Assembly (NCBI GenBank): GCA_022791945.1
Contig: JAAVZY010000107.1
Span: 1 to 42,888, forward strand
Length of the DNA: 42,888 nucleotides
DNA from: Oscillospiraceae bacterium
GTDB lineage: Bacteria; Bacillota; Clostridia; Oscillospirales; Ruminococcaceae
Direction: 5' to 3'
Shown: positions 17,001 to 24,443 of the stretch, piece by piece
Position numbering within the stretch: the first letter of the stretch is position 1
Layout of the letters: each line of letters opens with the position of its first letter
Position numbers and translations under genes: made by a program
The notes under the pieces: generated by a model
The model's input: the letters and a program-made list of their open reading frames with translations, nothing else
What the model was told of the DNA's origin: nothing
Databases searched by the model: none

Positions 17001-17303
17001 CACGTTGTTTTTGTAGACAAAGTTGTAGTCGTTGATTTTGTCGTAGCCCTCGTAGATCCGGCCGCCCAGCTCGGGCAGAACCGTCACCCGGATAAAGTCG
17101 TTTTCCATCCGGAGGGCCCGGTAGGTGTGGCTGTCGTTCCGTTCCATCCGGAGAATGTCCTTGTTTTTATAGGGATAGATATCCCCCTTGGTGCCCTGGT
17201 TGATCCGGAGGCGGTAGAAAATCGGGAGCCGCTCCTCCTCGCCCAGCTCATAGGTGGGGATCACCAGCTCCTCCTGCCAGATGCGCGCTTTTCCATGCTC
17301 CAT
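14079..17303 (-). CDS. DUF5107 + TPR repeat protein
   Basis: 1074 residues. The first 400 or so form a DUF5107 region with aldose-epimerase-like beta-strand features (IRVTVLPELGGRIYEGYDK, GGIEFNWPQHH). The remainder is tetratricopeptide repeats (for example RCNLAMGVLMYRKRDLQAAR and AMLAYDPLDSASLFTLYL) to the C-terminus. No signal peptide, so it is likely cytoplasmic. Members occur in gut bacteria next to sugar-use genes, and a role in handling glycans is a reasonable guess, not shown here. I set the start at the ATG 17303 because homologues begin with the WQEELVIPTY stretch; ATGs at 17315 and 17375 add residues without conserved sequence. Monocistronic, with its own promoter and terminator. 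Confidence 0.85.
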   Translation of the reverse strand: MEHGKARIWQEELVIPTYELGEEERLPIFYRLRINQGTKGDIYPYKNKDILRMERNDSHTYRALRMENDFIRVTVLPELGGRIYEGYDKINDYNFVYKNNVIKPALIGLNGAWVSGGIEFNWPQHHRPTTFQPVESLIEEEADGSVTAWVGETESKNGQKCLMGVSIHPDRSYITAKIKLYNPTPQKEAFHWWANLAVHVNDSYRLMFPPDIDYITFHDKTHVSPFPIVKNNFAGVDLKDGIDIRYVKNIQGGSSFFIFDSQYSFMAGYDDSRDMGTVHVADRYLSPGKKFFAWGTADYGTAWQKNLTDEDGDYIEIMTGCFTDNQPDFTWIMPYETKTFEQRWYSLKGIRDLKNATNEGAIGVWKDEEGVAVSFNVTAPGSVTLEANGESHSFDAMPGQVYTCRTGAEEVDQVVARLTGCGGRELVSWRKLPMFFDGKEVPAARTKPQPPEAIPTVDELWIHGMHIEQYKHALIRPEVYYLEGLNRDPGDIRCNLAMGVLMYRKRDLQAAREYLEKAVKRFVSRNPNPIDMECYYQLGLVLKQLGLDSEALSALKRAAWGYAWKSAALQQAAEIDCRLGDLVTAAEDLEASLETNAHSLRGKAQLSAIRLRQGRTEEARESARAMLAYDPLDSASLFTLYLCGEEDAGKELVSILGSKTGAYLDLAETYLSAGLWAEGRKALELCPNHTALSRFYQAWTANQLGDQAGCAAALEQGEGAPQEGVFPNRPFDFQVLEFAAEQGGGALAPYYLGCMYYARSNEVPAVDWWQCAARRRPDFADPHRALAQALFEYYQDRAAAKAEMDQALACSREPRIFYESYQLAKALGVSSQERLAMLESNRDLVDKRQDLVLQYIELLCRVGRLREAKELLDHGAFYCYEGGEGHLPNLHAFVHTSLGMEALKQGKAQEALDLFRFACEYPAQYHEGRRYQDRDAHLRYYLALGYEAVGDSGSAERELREAARQYEGPAHTMYYKALALRKLGDYAAASRIFADLKATADRLLSSDTMNYFLSFPAALPFEQSQQRSIERMGTEARFFAQLGLGELAAAKATGQEMQSKAISTVWVDYLYSTL

Positions 17304-17376
17304 AGCTCTGACCATCCCTTTCCGGCGGGCAGACCCCGCCAATCCCATGTATCGATTGGTTATGTAACCATCCATT

Positions 17377-17392
17377 CCCTCTGCACAGAGGG
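17377..17392. other. Leader hairpin of the DUF5107 gene
   Basis: CCCTCTGCACAGAGGG, a 16-bp near-palindrome with core TCTG..CAGA, lying just after the transcription start of the DUF5107 gene. Similar core to the leader palindrome at 7673-7684. May be an operator. Confidence 0.4.
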
Positions 17393-17405
17393 ATGCTATA
17401 TGCTG

Positions 17406-17434
17406 ATAATAGCATGGTAAACGATGTCTGTCAA
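17406..17434 (-). promoter_or_regulatory. Sigma-A promoter of the DUF5107 gene
   Basis: Minus strand: -35 TTGACA (17429-17434), 17-bp spacer, -10 TATTAT (17406-17411). Near-consensus, so this gene is probably well expressed unless the leader palindrome at 17377-17392 represses it. Confidence 0.8.
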
Positions 17435-17542
17435 TTCATCCGCACAGGTTAATTTCTGATTAATTTCTCCGCTTTTACCAAAGATTTTACCACGCCAGAG
17501 GCCCCTGTATCCCCAAGTCATTCCTGCCCGGCCGGGAAGGAC

Positions 17543-18015
17543 AAGGCCGCGAGAGCTCTGCTCTCGCACTCTCGCCAAGGGGAAGGGATTCCCCTTGGAT
17601 TCCCGTCTTTTTAAGGGCAAAGGGGGTGGGGGGTTCAAGTCTGTACAGACTTTTTGCTCCCCGCCTCTGATGGTACTCCCTGCAGGGACGATCGCCCGCC
17701 TACCCATTTTTTCGTAAAGAAAAAATTCAGCCCCATAGGCGGCGTAGAAACTGCGACGCAGAAAGTCTCGAGCGTGTTCTGCTGCGCTCGTACCCTCTGC
17801 GGCGCAAGGAGTCTCCCGTACGCAGGAGGGAGCTTTTTTCTTTACGAAAAAAGCGTACTGCGGGAATCAGACTCTCTGCGTGGCAGGAGGAAGGAAGTCT
17901 GTACAGACTTGACCCCACCCCTTTTTCCGCCTCTAAAAAAGCCCTTAAAAATTACGGGTTCCAAGGGGATTTAATCCCCTTGGCGAGAGCGCGAGAGCAG
18001 AGCTCTCGCGGCCTT
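17543..18015 (-). repeat. Modular palindromic repeat, copy D, with terminal inverted repeats
   Basis: 473 bp bounded by 25-bp perfect inverted repeats: 17543-17567 (beginning AAGGCCGCGAGAG) and 17991-18015 (ending CTCTCGCGGCCTT). Each arm is itself a hairpin GCGAGAGC-TCT-GCTCTCGC. Unlike the other copies it carries the AAGTCTGTACAGACTT palindrome on both sides (17637-17652 and 17895-17910). T6/A6 hairpins are near 17708-17726 and 17834-17852. Read as reverse complement it follows copy A through the core, which shares GCAGAACACGCT and CTGCGTCGCAGTT with copy A. It lies between the DUF5107 promoter and the ftsZ stop. Confidence 0.92.
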
Positions 18016-18049
18016 CCCGCAGGGAAAGGTCAGTGCAGCGCCAAGCCTC

Positions 18050-19141
18050 TTACTTCTTGAAGAGCTCCAGGATATCGTCGAAGTTGATGTCCTTGTCGTC
18101 ATCGTCGGAGCCGTCCTTGCCGCTCTTCAGGATGGAGTCTGCCATATTGTTGGCAGCCACTGTGTCTCCACGGGAATTGCCGTTGCTGTCGAAGCCGGTG
18201 GCAATAACTGTGATCTGCATCTCATCGTCAAAGCTCTCGTCAAAGGCAACGCCCCAGAAAATATTCGCGTCCGGATGGGCCGCATCGGAGATCATCGAAG
18301 AAGCAAAGGACGCATCGTCCAAATCAATGTCCGGAGAAGCCGTAATATTGATAATAATGCCCCTTGCGCCGTCAATGGAAGTCTCCAGGAGCGGACTGGA
18401 AATAGCGGCCAGAGCGGCGTGCTCCGCCTTGTCCTTGCCGGAGGCGCGGCCCACGCCCATATGGGCAAAGCCGGCGTCCCGCATAACAGCGCTTACATCC
18501 GCAAAGTCCAGGTTGACGATACCGGAAACATTGATCAGATCCGCAATGGACTGAACGCCCTGCTTCAGCACCTCGTCAGCCGCCCGGAAGGCGTTGACCA
18601 GGGTCAGCTTGGTATCCGAAATCAGCTTCAGCCGCTCATTGGGAATAACTACCAGCGAGTCCACGTGACGCGCCAGCTCGTCCACGCCCTTTTCTGCGTT
18701 TTCACAGCGGCGGCGCCCCTCAAAGGCAAAGGGCTTGGTCACTACGCCAACAGTCAGAATGCCCATCTCCCGGGCGATTTCCGCAATCACCGGCGCCGCG
18801 CCGGTGCCGGTGCCGCCGCCCATGCCCGCAGTAATGAAGATCATCTGAGAGCCCTTGATAACGGACGCGATCTCGTCCCGGCTCTCCTCCGCGGCCATGG
18901 CTCCCTGCTCCGGCTGTCCGCCTGCGCCCCGCCCCTTGGTGAGCTTGGCGCCGATCTGGATCTTGTAGGTGGCCTTGGAATTCCGGAGAACCTGCTGGTC
19001 TGTATTGATAGAGACAAATTCCACGCTCTTCATCCCGCTGGAAATCATCCGATCAACCGCGTTGCCGCCGCCGCCGCCTACACCGACGACCTTTATGTTT
19101 ACAATGGTATCGCTGTCATTGTTGTCCAAAGTGAAATTCAT
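18050..19141 (-). CDS. ftsZ: Cell division protein FtsZ
   Basis: 363 residues. Tubulin-like GTPase that forms the division ring. GTP-binding features: [15 protein letters not shown] near residue 18, tubulin signature GGGTGTG at 108-114, and the T7 region with [11 protein letters not shown] (catalytic Asp pair context). ATG 19141 is chosen because GGGGAGAGGA lies just upstream; an in-frame open extension to 19357 has no ribosome site. The C-terminus is unusual: a short acidic linker (DDDDKD) leads to [10 protein letters not shown] instead of a DIPTFLR-like C-terminal peptide. Last gene of the dcw cluster, with its own promoter. ftsA is not next to it. Confidence 0.97.
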   Translation of the reverse strand: MNFTLDNNDSDTIVNIKVVGVGGGGGNAVDRMISSGMKSVEFVSINTDQQVLRNSKATYKIQIGAKLTKGRGAGGQPEQGAMAAEESRDEIASVIKGSQMIFITAGMGGGTGTGAAPVIAEIAREMGILTVGVVTKPFAFEGRRRCENAEKGVDELARHVDSLVVIPNERLKLISDTKLTLVNAFRAADEVLKQGVQSIADLINVSGIVNLDFADVSAVMRDAGFAHMGVGRASGKDKAEHAALAAISSPLLETSIDGARGIIINITASPDIDLDDASFASSMISDAAHPDANIFWGVAFDESFDDEMQITVIATGFDSNGNSRGDTVAANNMADSILKSGKDGSDDDDKDINFDDILELFKK

Positions 19142-19238
19142 ATTCCTCTCCCCTGCTTCCCTGATATGGTAGGACACACCCATGTCCGCGGGCCCTTTGC
19201 TGTGGAGCCGGGTATCCCTATAATGACCCTTATTATCT

Positions 19239-19267
19239 ATATTAAACAATCCGGAGGGTTTCGTCAA
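19239..19267 (-). promoter_or_regulatory. Sigma-A promoter of ftsZ
   Basis: Minus strand: -35 TTGACG (19262-19267), 17-bp spacer, -10 TAATAT (19239-19244), about 100 bp before the ftsZ start and after the ftsQ stop. Allows ftsZ expression separately from the long dcw transcript. Confidence 0.75.
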
Positions 19268-19369
19268 TATCTTACGCAGAACTTTTTGCAGCTTTTTGCG
19301 GGATTCAAGGAAAAACCATTGCAGATCCTCCTGATTTGGAAATAAATGTGAATTCATAGCCGCTTCGCC

Positions 19370-20338
19370 TCACTCCTCCGAAGCGGCCGCCCGCTCGTCT
19401 CCGGGAAGATCGTGGCCGATGCCCGCCAGAGGCGGCTGTGCGTCCTGCCGCTCCTCCGGGAGGGTGATCTGTCCGGTATCCCGGTAATAGTAGGCCCCAT
19501 TGTGAAGGGTAGCGTCGATGACGCCCACAGCGTCCCCGGGAACGTTGGCTTCGATCAGTTGCCGGACCCGTCCCAGCTCATAGGCGAAGTCTGTCAGTCC
19601 CCCCATTTTCAGCTCCAGGCGATCCTGATAATAGAGCTTGATGAAAGCCACGTCGGTAAGATCGATATAGCCGATGTCTTCCAGCTCAACCTCCGCGATT
19701 CCCTCCAGGACGGTTTCCAGGATCTCCAGCTTGTTCTTTTCCATGTCAAAGTCCTTCAGATAGTCCCCGAGCTCCGCGTCGGAATAGTCGCAGCCGATGA
19801 CCAGCGGGATCCCCGGCTCCTCCGGGCGCTCATTGCTGACCGAAATGACCCGGCTGCCCTTGCTGACGCTGAAGTACTGGCCACTATAGACGGAGACTGC
19901 CATCAGCTGGGAGGGCTCCACGGTAATGACCACCGTGCTGGGGAGCTTTCGGGAAAGGGTCACGCCGTCAATGGTAATAAACTGGTTCAGGATGGAGGTT
20001 TCCGCCCTGCGGGTATTGATCCGGAACAGGTTGTCCTCTTTTTTGATGCCGGAGGCGGCAATGATCTCCTGGACAGGAAGCGCGCCCGCCCCCTCCACCT
20101 GGATATGCTCAATCCGGAACAGCACCGTCAGGGAAAGGACTGTTCCCACTGTCAGCAGCAGAAACAGCAGCAGCAGATAATACAGGATATAGTTTTTCTT
20201 GTGCCGGATCCGGTGACGGCGGACGCTGCCCCGGATCTGCTCCTCCCGGCTCGGCTTGCGGGGCTTTTTTCCAGCCCGCTTTCCGGCCTGCCGGATGAGC
20301 TTTTCCGTGTGGCGGTTCACCATGTCAAAAGTCTCCAT
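19370..20338 (-). CDS. ftsQ: Cell division protein FtsQ/DivIB
   Basis: 322 residues. Basic cytoplasmic N-terminus (1-48, rich in Lys/Arg), one membrane helix (about 49-73), then an extracytoplasmic POTRA domain (about 74-140; FRIEHIQVEGAGALPVQEI) and the FtsQ/DivIB beta region to about 270, and a low-complexity tail rich in Gln, Pro and Glu. FtsQ bridges FtsL/FtsB-type proteins to the division ring. Start ATG 20338 has GGGAGGA four nt upstream; the longer frame to 20413 lacks one. It follows murA after a 281-bp gap that holds a worn repeat copy. Confidence 0.9.
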   Translation of the reverse strand: METFDMVNRHTEKLIRQAGKRAGKKPRKPSREEQIRGSVRRHRIRHKKNYILYYLLLLFLLLTVGTVLSLTVLFRIEHIQVEGAGALPVQEIIAASGIKKEDNLFRINTRRAETSILNQFITIDGVTLSRKLPSTVVITVEPSQLMAVSVYSGQYFSVSKGSRVISVSNERPEEPGIPLVIGCDYSDAELGDYLKDFDMEKNKLEILETVLEGIAEVELEDIGYIDLTDVAFIKLYYQDRLELKMGGLTDFAYELGRVRQLIEANVPGDAVGVIDATLHNGAYYYRDTGQITLPEERQDAQPPLAGIGHDLPGDERAAASEE

Positions 20339-20462
20339 GGGGTCCTCCCGCGGCCCCGATCGGCCGCGGGAGGACGGAGGCCCGGTTGCCCGCTTGCTTC
20401 CCTGGTATTTCATCGCTGTAACCCATCCTTGTGTGTTGGCTTCCGTGGGATCTTCATATGGT

Positions 20463-20619
20463 CGAAGGGCAGGGGCGCCCCCCCTGCATTCCCCTCCTGT
20501 TCAGCGCCTTGGAAGGGCGGGGCGGTTCGGTCTGTGCGGATTTCCCGCTTCGTTCGCAAAGAAAAAGCGCAGCCCTGCGCGGGGGGATCGTTCCTGCGGC
20601 GCTCCTGTTCCCCGCCCCG
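20463..20619 (+). repeat. Degenerate copy of the palindromic repeat (copy F)
   Basis: In the ftsQ-murA gap, pieces match the repeat in order: AAGGGCGG, GGTCTGTGCGGATTT (decayed AAGTCTGTACAGACTT), TTCGTTCGCAAAGAAAAAGC (decayed T6/A6 hairpin) and CCTGCGCGGGG. The ends are not recognisable. An old, eroded copy is likely. The rest of the 281-bp gap shows nothing else recognisable. Confidence 0.45.
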
Positions 20620-21879
20620 CTATTCCCGGATCCGGCGGACGCTGCCGCCCAGGACGCTGAAGGCGTCCTCAATGGCTTCGTAGCCCCGATCGATATGGCC
20701 CACGCTCCCGATCCGAGTGATGCCGTCCGCCGCCAGGGCCGCAACCACCAGGGCGGCTCCCCCACGGAGGTCGGTGGCTTCTACGGAGGCCCCGTAGAGC
20801 TTTTCCACGCCCCGCACCACGGCTACCTTGCCTTCCGTATGGATATCCGCCCCCATCCGGCAGAGCTCGCCGACGTGCTTATAGCGGCTCTCGAAGATAT
20901 TCTCCACAAAGACGCTGGTTCCCTCCGCCCGGGCCAGCATCGCCATGATGGGCGCCTGAGCGTCTGTGGGAAAGCCCGGATAGGGCATGGTCCGCAGCTC
21001 CTTGACCGCGGTGAGACGCCTGGGGCCAATCAGATGGATTCGCCCCGGCTCTGTCTCCAGGCGGCAGCCCGCCTGCTCAAACACCGGCAGAACACTTTCC
21101 ATATCCCCGGAATGGGCGCTGGTCAGCAGGATTTCCCCGCCGGTGACCGCAGCCCCGCAGAGATAGGTAGTGGCGGCAATCCGATCCGGCATGACCGTAT
21201 ACTCCGCCGAATGGAGCCGCTCCACGCCCTCCACCACCAGGGTGCTTTTGCCCGCGTCCCGGATACGGGCCCCGCAGGCGGTCAGATAGTTGGCCAAATC
21301 CACGATCTCCGGCTCCTGGGCCGCGTTGTGGATCACCGTCTCTCCCTGGGCCAGCACGGAGGCCAGAAGGATATTCTCCGTGGCTCCCACGCTGGGGAAG
21401 GACAGGGTAATCTTTGTTCCCTGAAGACGACCCTCCGTCCGGCAGTCGATGCAGCCATATTCCTCCGTAATCTGCACGCCCAGCCGTTTCAGGGAGGCAA
21501 TATGTAGGTCGATGGGGCGCGGCCCCAGCTCGCACCCTCCAGGGAAGGAGAGGCGGGCCCGGGAAAGCCGGGCCAGCATCGCCCCCAGGAATACAATGCT
21601 GGAGCGCATTTCGTGCATGAGCTTTTCCGGGATCTCCGTATGGGCCGCTCTGGAGCTGTCGATCACCAGCGCGTCTTCCTCCCGCCGGACCGTGCAGCCC
21701 AGCACCTGGAGGATCTCCACGGCGGCATCCACGTCGGTCAGCCGCGGGCAGTTGTACAGGACAGTCTCTCCGCCGGACAGCAGGCTTGCGGCGAGAATGG
21801 GCAGAGAGCTGTTTTTGGCGCCATGTACAGGAAGCTCGCCCAGCAGCCTGGCCCCTCCCTGGACCATCAGTTTATCCAA
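20620..21879 (-). CDS. murA: UDP-N-acetylglucosamine 1-carboxyvinyltransferase MurA
   Basis: 419 residues, normal for MurA, which transfers enolpyruvate from PEP to UDP-GlcNAc, the first committed step of peptidoglycan synthesis. The catalytic, fosfomycin-binding cysteine is C116 in PGGCELGPRPIDLH. The N-terminal GAKNSSLPILAAS and C-terminal RGGAALVVAALAADG are typical. I place the start at TTG 21879 (MDKLMVQGG) because AAGGGG lies 9 nt upstream and MurA proteins begin this way; a GTG at 21897 is the longer alternative. Located in the dcw cluster between murG and ftsQ. Firmicutes usually have two MurA forms; which this is cannot be told. Confidence 0.95.
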   Translation of the reverse strand: MDKLMVQGGARLLGELPVHGAKNSSLPILAASLLSGGETVLYNCPRLTDVDAAVEILQVLGCTVRREEDALVIDSSRAAHTEIPEKLMHEMRSSIVFLGAMLARLSRARLSFPGGCELGPRPIDLHIASLKRLGVQITEEYGCIDCRTEGRLQGTKITLSFPSVGATENILLASVLAQGETVIHNAAQEPEIVDLANYLTACGARIRDAGKSTLVVEGVERLHSAEYTVMPDRIAATTYLCGAAVTGGEILLTSAHSGDMESVLPVFEQAGCRLETEPGRIHLIGPRRLTAVKELRTMPYPGFPTDAQAPIMAMLARAEGTSVFVENIFESRYKHVGELCRMGADIHTEGKVAVVRGVEKLYGASVEATDLRGGAALVVAALAADGITRIGSVGHIDRGYEAIEDAFSVLGGSVRRIRE

Positions 21880-21992
21880 ATCAATCCACCCCTTCACGCT
21901 TTTATGCAGCTGCGCCTGCCGGGAAGGTCCCGGCGGACGGAATCACTTGCAACTCATCTTATGCCTGGGTGGGGGGATTGGTGCGGGCGGGC

Positions 21993-23117
21993 TCAGCGCC
22001 CGGCCGCCAGCTGGGAAAGCCCGTCGCAGATTCGCTTTGCGGTATCCAGAATGGCCAGCTCAGAGGCCCGCTGGGACAGCTCCTGGAGCCTTTTCGGGTT
22101 CTCATACAGGTCCCGTACAAGGGAGACGACCTTTTCACTTGAATAATCCTTCTCCTCCAGCAGCAGGGCCGCTCCCCGGCTGACAAGCACCATGGCGTTG
22201 TGATACTGATGGTTTGCCGTCACGTTGGGGGAGGGCACCAGAAGGGCTGCTTTTCCGGTGGCTTCAATTTCGCTGATGGTGATAGCGCCCGCCCGGCTGA
22301 TGAGCAGATCCGCCGCAGCCATGCAGGCGTCCATATTATCGATGAACTCTGTCACCCGGACCCTGGGACAGTCTCCGAGCCGGACGCCCCGCTCCTCCAG
22401 GAACCGGGGAAACTTCTCCCGTCCCAGCCGCCCGTAGCCGTGGATATGGTTGATCTTCCCCTCCCGGCCGTGCCAGGCAATGAGATCCGCGCCGATCCGG
22501 TTCAGGGCGTCCGCTCCCAGGCTTCCCCCGAAGGAGAGGATGCAGAAGGAGTCGTCCAGCCCCAGCTCCTGCCGGGCGGCCCGCTTGGATTTATAGACCA
22601 CGCTGTCCCGGACGGGATTTCCCACCACCTGACAGGGAGACTTGGGGGCCAGATGGGCCTTGGCCTCCTCCACGGCAAGAAAAACCATGTCGGCATGCTT
22701 GGCCAGCATTCGGTTGGTAATGCCGGGGAAGGCGTTCTGCTCGTGGATGGCGGTTTTGATTCCCATGCGGGCGGCTTCCATAACCACGGGGCCGCTCACG
22801 TATCCCCCTGTGCCGATCACCACGTCCGGCTGGAACTCCTGAAGGATTTTCCTGGCCCTGGGCCGGGCCTTGATCACCACCTCCACGGTGTGAAGATTGT
22901 GGAGAATATCCTTGGGAGCCATGCTCCGGTAGAAGCCCTGCACCCGGATGGGCGCGAAATCAAAGCCGGCCTTTTCCACAAGGCTGGCCTCCATCCCGTC
23001 AGGCGTGCCCGCGTAAAGGATCGCCCCGGAGGGATCGTTTGCCCTGGCGTATTGGGCGATGGCGATGGCAGGATTGATGTGGCCGCCCGTCCCGCCGCCC
23101 GTCAGCAGCAGTCTCAT
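21993..23117 (-). CDS. murG: MurG, lipid II synthase
   Basis: 374 residues, GT28 family. MurG adds GlcNAc to lipid I at the cytoplasmic membrane face to make lipid II. The first G-loop is GGGTGGHINPAIAIA (residues 7-21), the second is GGSLGADALN, and the C-terminal donor-site region SRAGAITISEIEATGK is present. Ribosome site AAAGGAAG upstream of the ATG. It follows ftsW after a 62-bp gap that contains a hairpin of the repeat-end type (23143-23180), and precedes murA by 113 bp. Confidence 0.96.
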   Translation of the reverse strand: MRLLLTGGGTGGHINPAIAIAQYARANDPSGAILYAGTPDGMEASLVEKAGFDFAPIRVQGFYRSMAPKDILHNLHTVEVVIKARPRARKILQEFQPDVVIGTGGYVSGPVVMEAARMGIKTAIHEQNAFPGITNRMLAKHADMVFLAVEEAKAHLAPKSPCQVVGNPVRDSVVYKSKRAARQELGLDDSFCILSFGGSLGADALNRIGADLIAWHGREGKINHIHGYGRLGREKFPRFLEERGVRLGDCPRVRVTEFIDNMDACMAAADLLISRAGAITISEIEATGKAALLVPSPNVTANHQYHNAMVLVSRGAALLLEEKDYSSEKVVSLVRDLYENPKRLQELSQRASELAILDTAKRICDGLSQLAAGR

Positions 23118-23142
23118 TCCATCTCTTCCTTTCTGCGTGTCG

Positions 23143-23180
23143 GGGAAGACCTCGAGGACGCCGCCCTCAAGATCTTTCCC
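23143..23180 (-). repeat. Solo end-hairpin of the repeat family (ftsW-murG gap)
   Basis: GGGAAGACCTCGAGG and its imperfect complement CCCTCAAGATCTTTCCC form a 38-bp hairpin (one bulge, G-T type pairs) ending on the ftsW stop codon. The arms match the end sequence GGGAAAGACCTCGAGGAC of repeats A and B (as reverse complement). It stands alone, without the rest of the element. Confidence 0.6.
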
Positions 23181-24409
23181 TACATCTTTTCCATGACGGC
23201 ATTGCGGGAGATATTCAGGAGGATCCCCATCTCCCCCAGCTGCATCAGCAGAGCGGTGCCTCCGTAGCTGAAGAAGGGCAGGCTGATGCCCGTATTGGGG
23301 ACTGTGTTCGTCACCACCGCAATATTCAGGATTGCCTGCACCACTACCTGAGTCGTCAGGCCCACGCCCAGCATGAACCCGAATTTGTCCGGCGCCTTTG
23401 CCGCGATGGAATATCCCCGCAGGGCGAACAGCACAAACAGCACGATGACCAGCAGTGCCCCGATCAGTCCCAGCTCCTCGCAGATGATCGCAAAGATAAA
23501 GTCATTATAGGGCTCCGGCAGGTAGAGATACTTCTGCCGGGAATTGCCGATGCCCCGGCCCATGATTCCACCCGAGCCGATGGCGATCAGCGACTGAATC
23601 GTCTGCCAGTTCTGACCTTGGGTATCCTCAAAGGGATGGAGCCAGCCGGAGAGCCGCCCGGTGATATACTCAATGCCCTTGACCGCCACGATCATGGCGA
23701 TGCCTCCGCCCGCGCAGGCCGCAAGCACGCCGAACCACCGGAACTTGGTCCCCCCCACAAACATCATGACAAACCCGATGGCGAAGATCAGGATCGTTCC
23801 GGACAGGTGGGGCTCCAGCATCATCAGCCCCGCGGTTACCAGCAAACAGATCGCAAAGGGCATGACCCCATACTGAAAGGTCCCCATCCGTTTATAGTTC
23901 AGGGCCACCAGATGGGCAAACATCATAATGATCGCAAACTTCATGAACTCTGAGGGCTGGAAGGTGGTAAACTCCAGATCGATCCACCGCCGGGCCACGG
24001 TTCCCAGGTCCGTGCCGATACCGGGCACCATGACCAGAATCAGCAGCAGAATACCCGCCCCGAAGATGGGAAACACAAACCGCCGGTAGACCCGGTAATC
24101 CACAAAGGAAAGGATGAACATCACCGCCACGCCCGCCACCGCAAAGAGAATATGCTTGCGGATGAAGTGAAAGCTGTCCCCGGTTTTGCTCAGCGCCGCC
24201 GGATAGCTGGCGGAAAAGACCATAATCGCCCCATAGATCAGCAGGGCCAGGATGATGACCACAAAGGCCGTGTCCAGATGCTTATGGGCCTTTGCCGCAG
24301 CGGGAGCGGCCGCCCCCGCCGGAAGCCGCTGCCCGTTGGAAAGCCGCTCTCCGCCGCGGCCTGGACCGTAGGAGCGTTTTGTACGCCCGGTTGCAGTTGC
24401 CAAAGACAT
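23180..24409 (-). CDS. ftsW: SEDS peptidoglycan glycosyltransferase FtsW/SpoVE
   Basis: 409 residues with about ten membrane helices after a basic, Ala/Pro-rich cytoplasmic N-terminus (1-45). SEDS family polymerises lipid II together with a class B PBP. Conserved segments: VFSASYPAA, ARRWIDLEFTTFQPSE, HLSGTILIFAIG and the C-terminal NTVPNTGISLPFFSYGGT. It is immediately downstream of mraY (34 bp) and three genes after the SpoVD-type PBP, the likely partner. Whether it serves vegetative division (FtsW) or sporulation (SpoVE) cannot be decided from sequence. Ribosome site AGGAGGG before the ATG. Confidence 0.92.
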   Translation of the reverse strand: MSLATATGRTKRSYGPGRGGERLSNGQRLPAGAAAPAAAKAHKHLDTAFVVIILALLIYGAIMVFSASYPAALSKTGDSFHFIRKHILFAVAGVAVMFILSFVDYRVYRRFVFPIFGAGILLLILVMVPGIGTDLGTVARRWIDLEFTTFQPSEFMKFAIIMMFAHLVALNYKRMGTFQYGVMPFAICLLVTAGLMMLEPHLSGTILIFAIGFVMMFVGGTKFRWFGVLAACAGGGIAMIVAVKGIEYITGRLSGWLHPFEDTQGQNWQTIQSLIAIGSGGIMGRGIGNSRQKYLYLPEPYNDFIFAIICEELGLIGALLVIVLFVLFALRGYSIAAKAPDKFGFMLGVGLTTQVVVQAILNIAVVTNTVPNTGISLPFFSYGGTALLMQLGEMGILLNISRNAVMEKM

Positions 24410-24443
24410 TGCCCTCCTGATGATTGGTTTTCACGCTCCCCCG

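Noticed and set aside
19142..19357. N-terminal extension of FtsZ from 19357 (open frame)
   Set aside because: No ribosome site at 19357, a sigma-A promoter lies inside the stretch, and GGGGAGAGGA precedes ATG 19141 where FtsZ normally starts.
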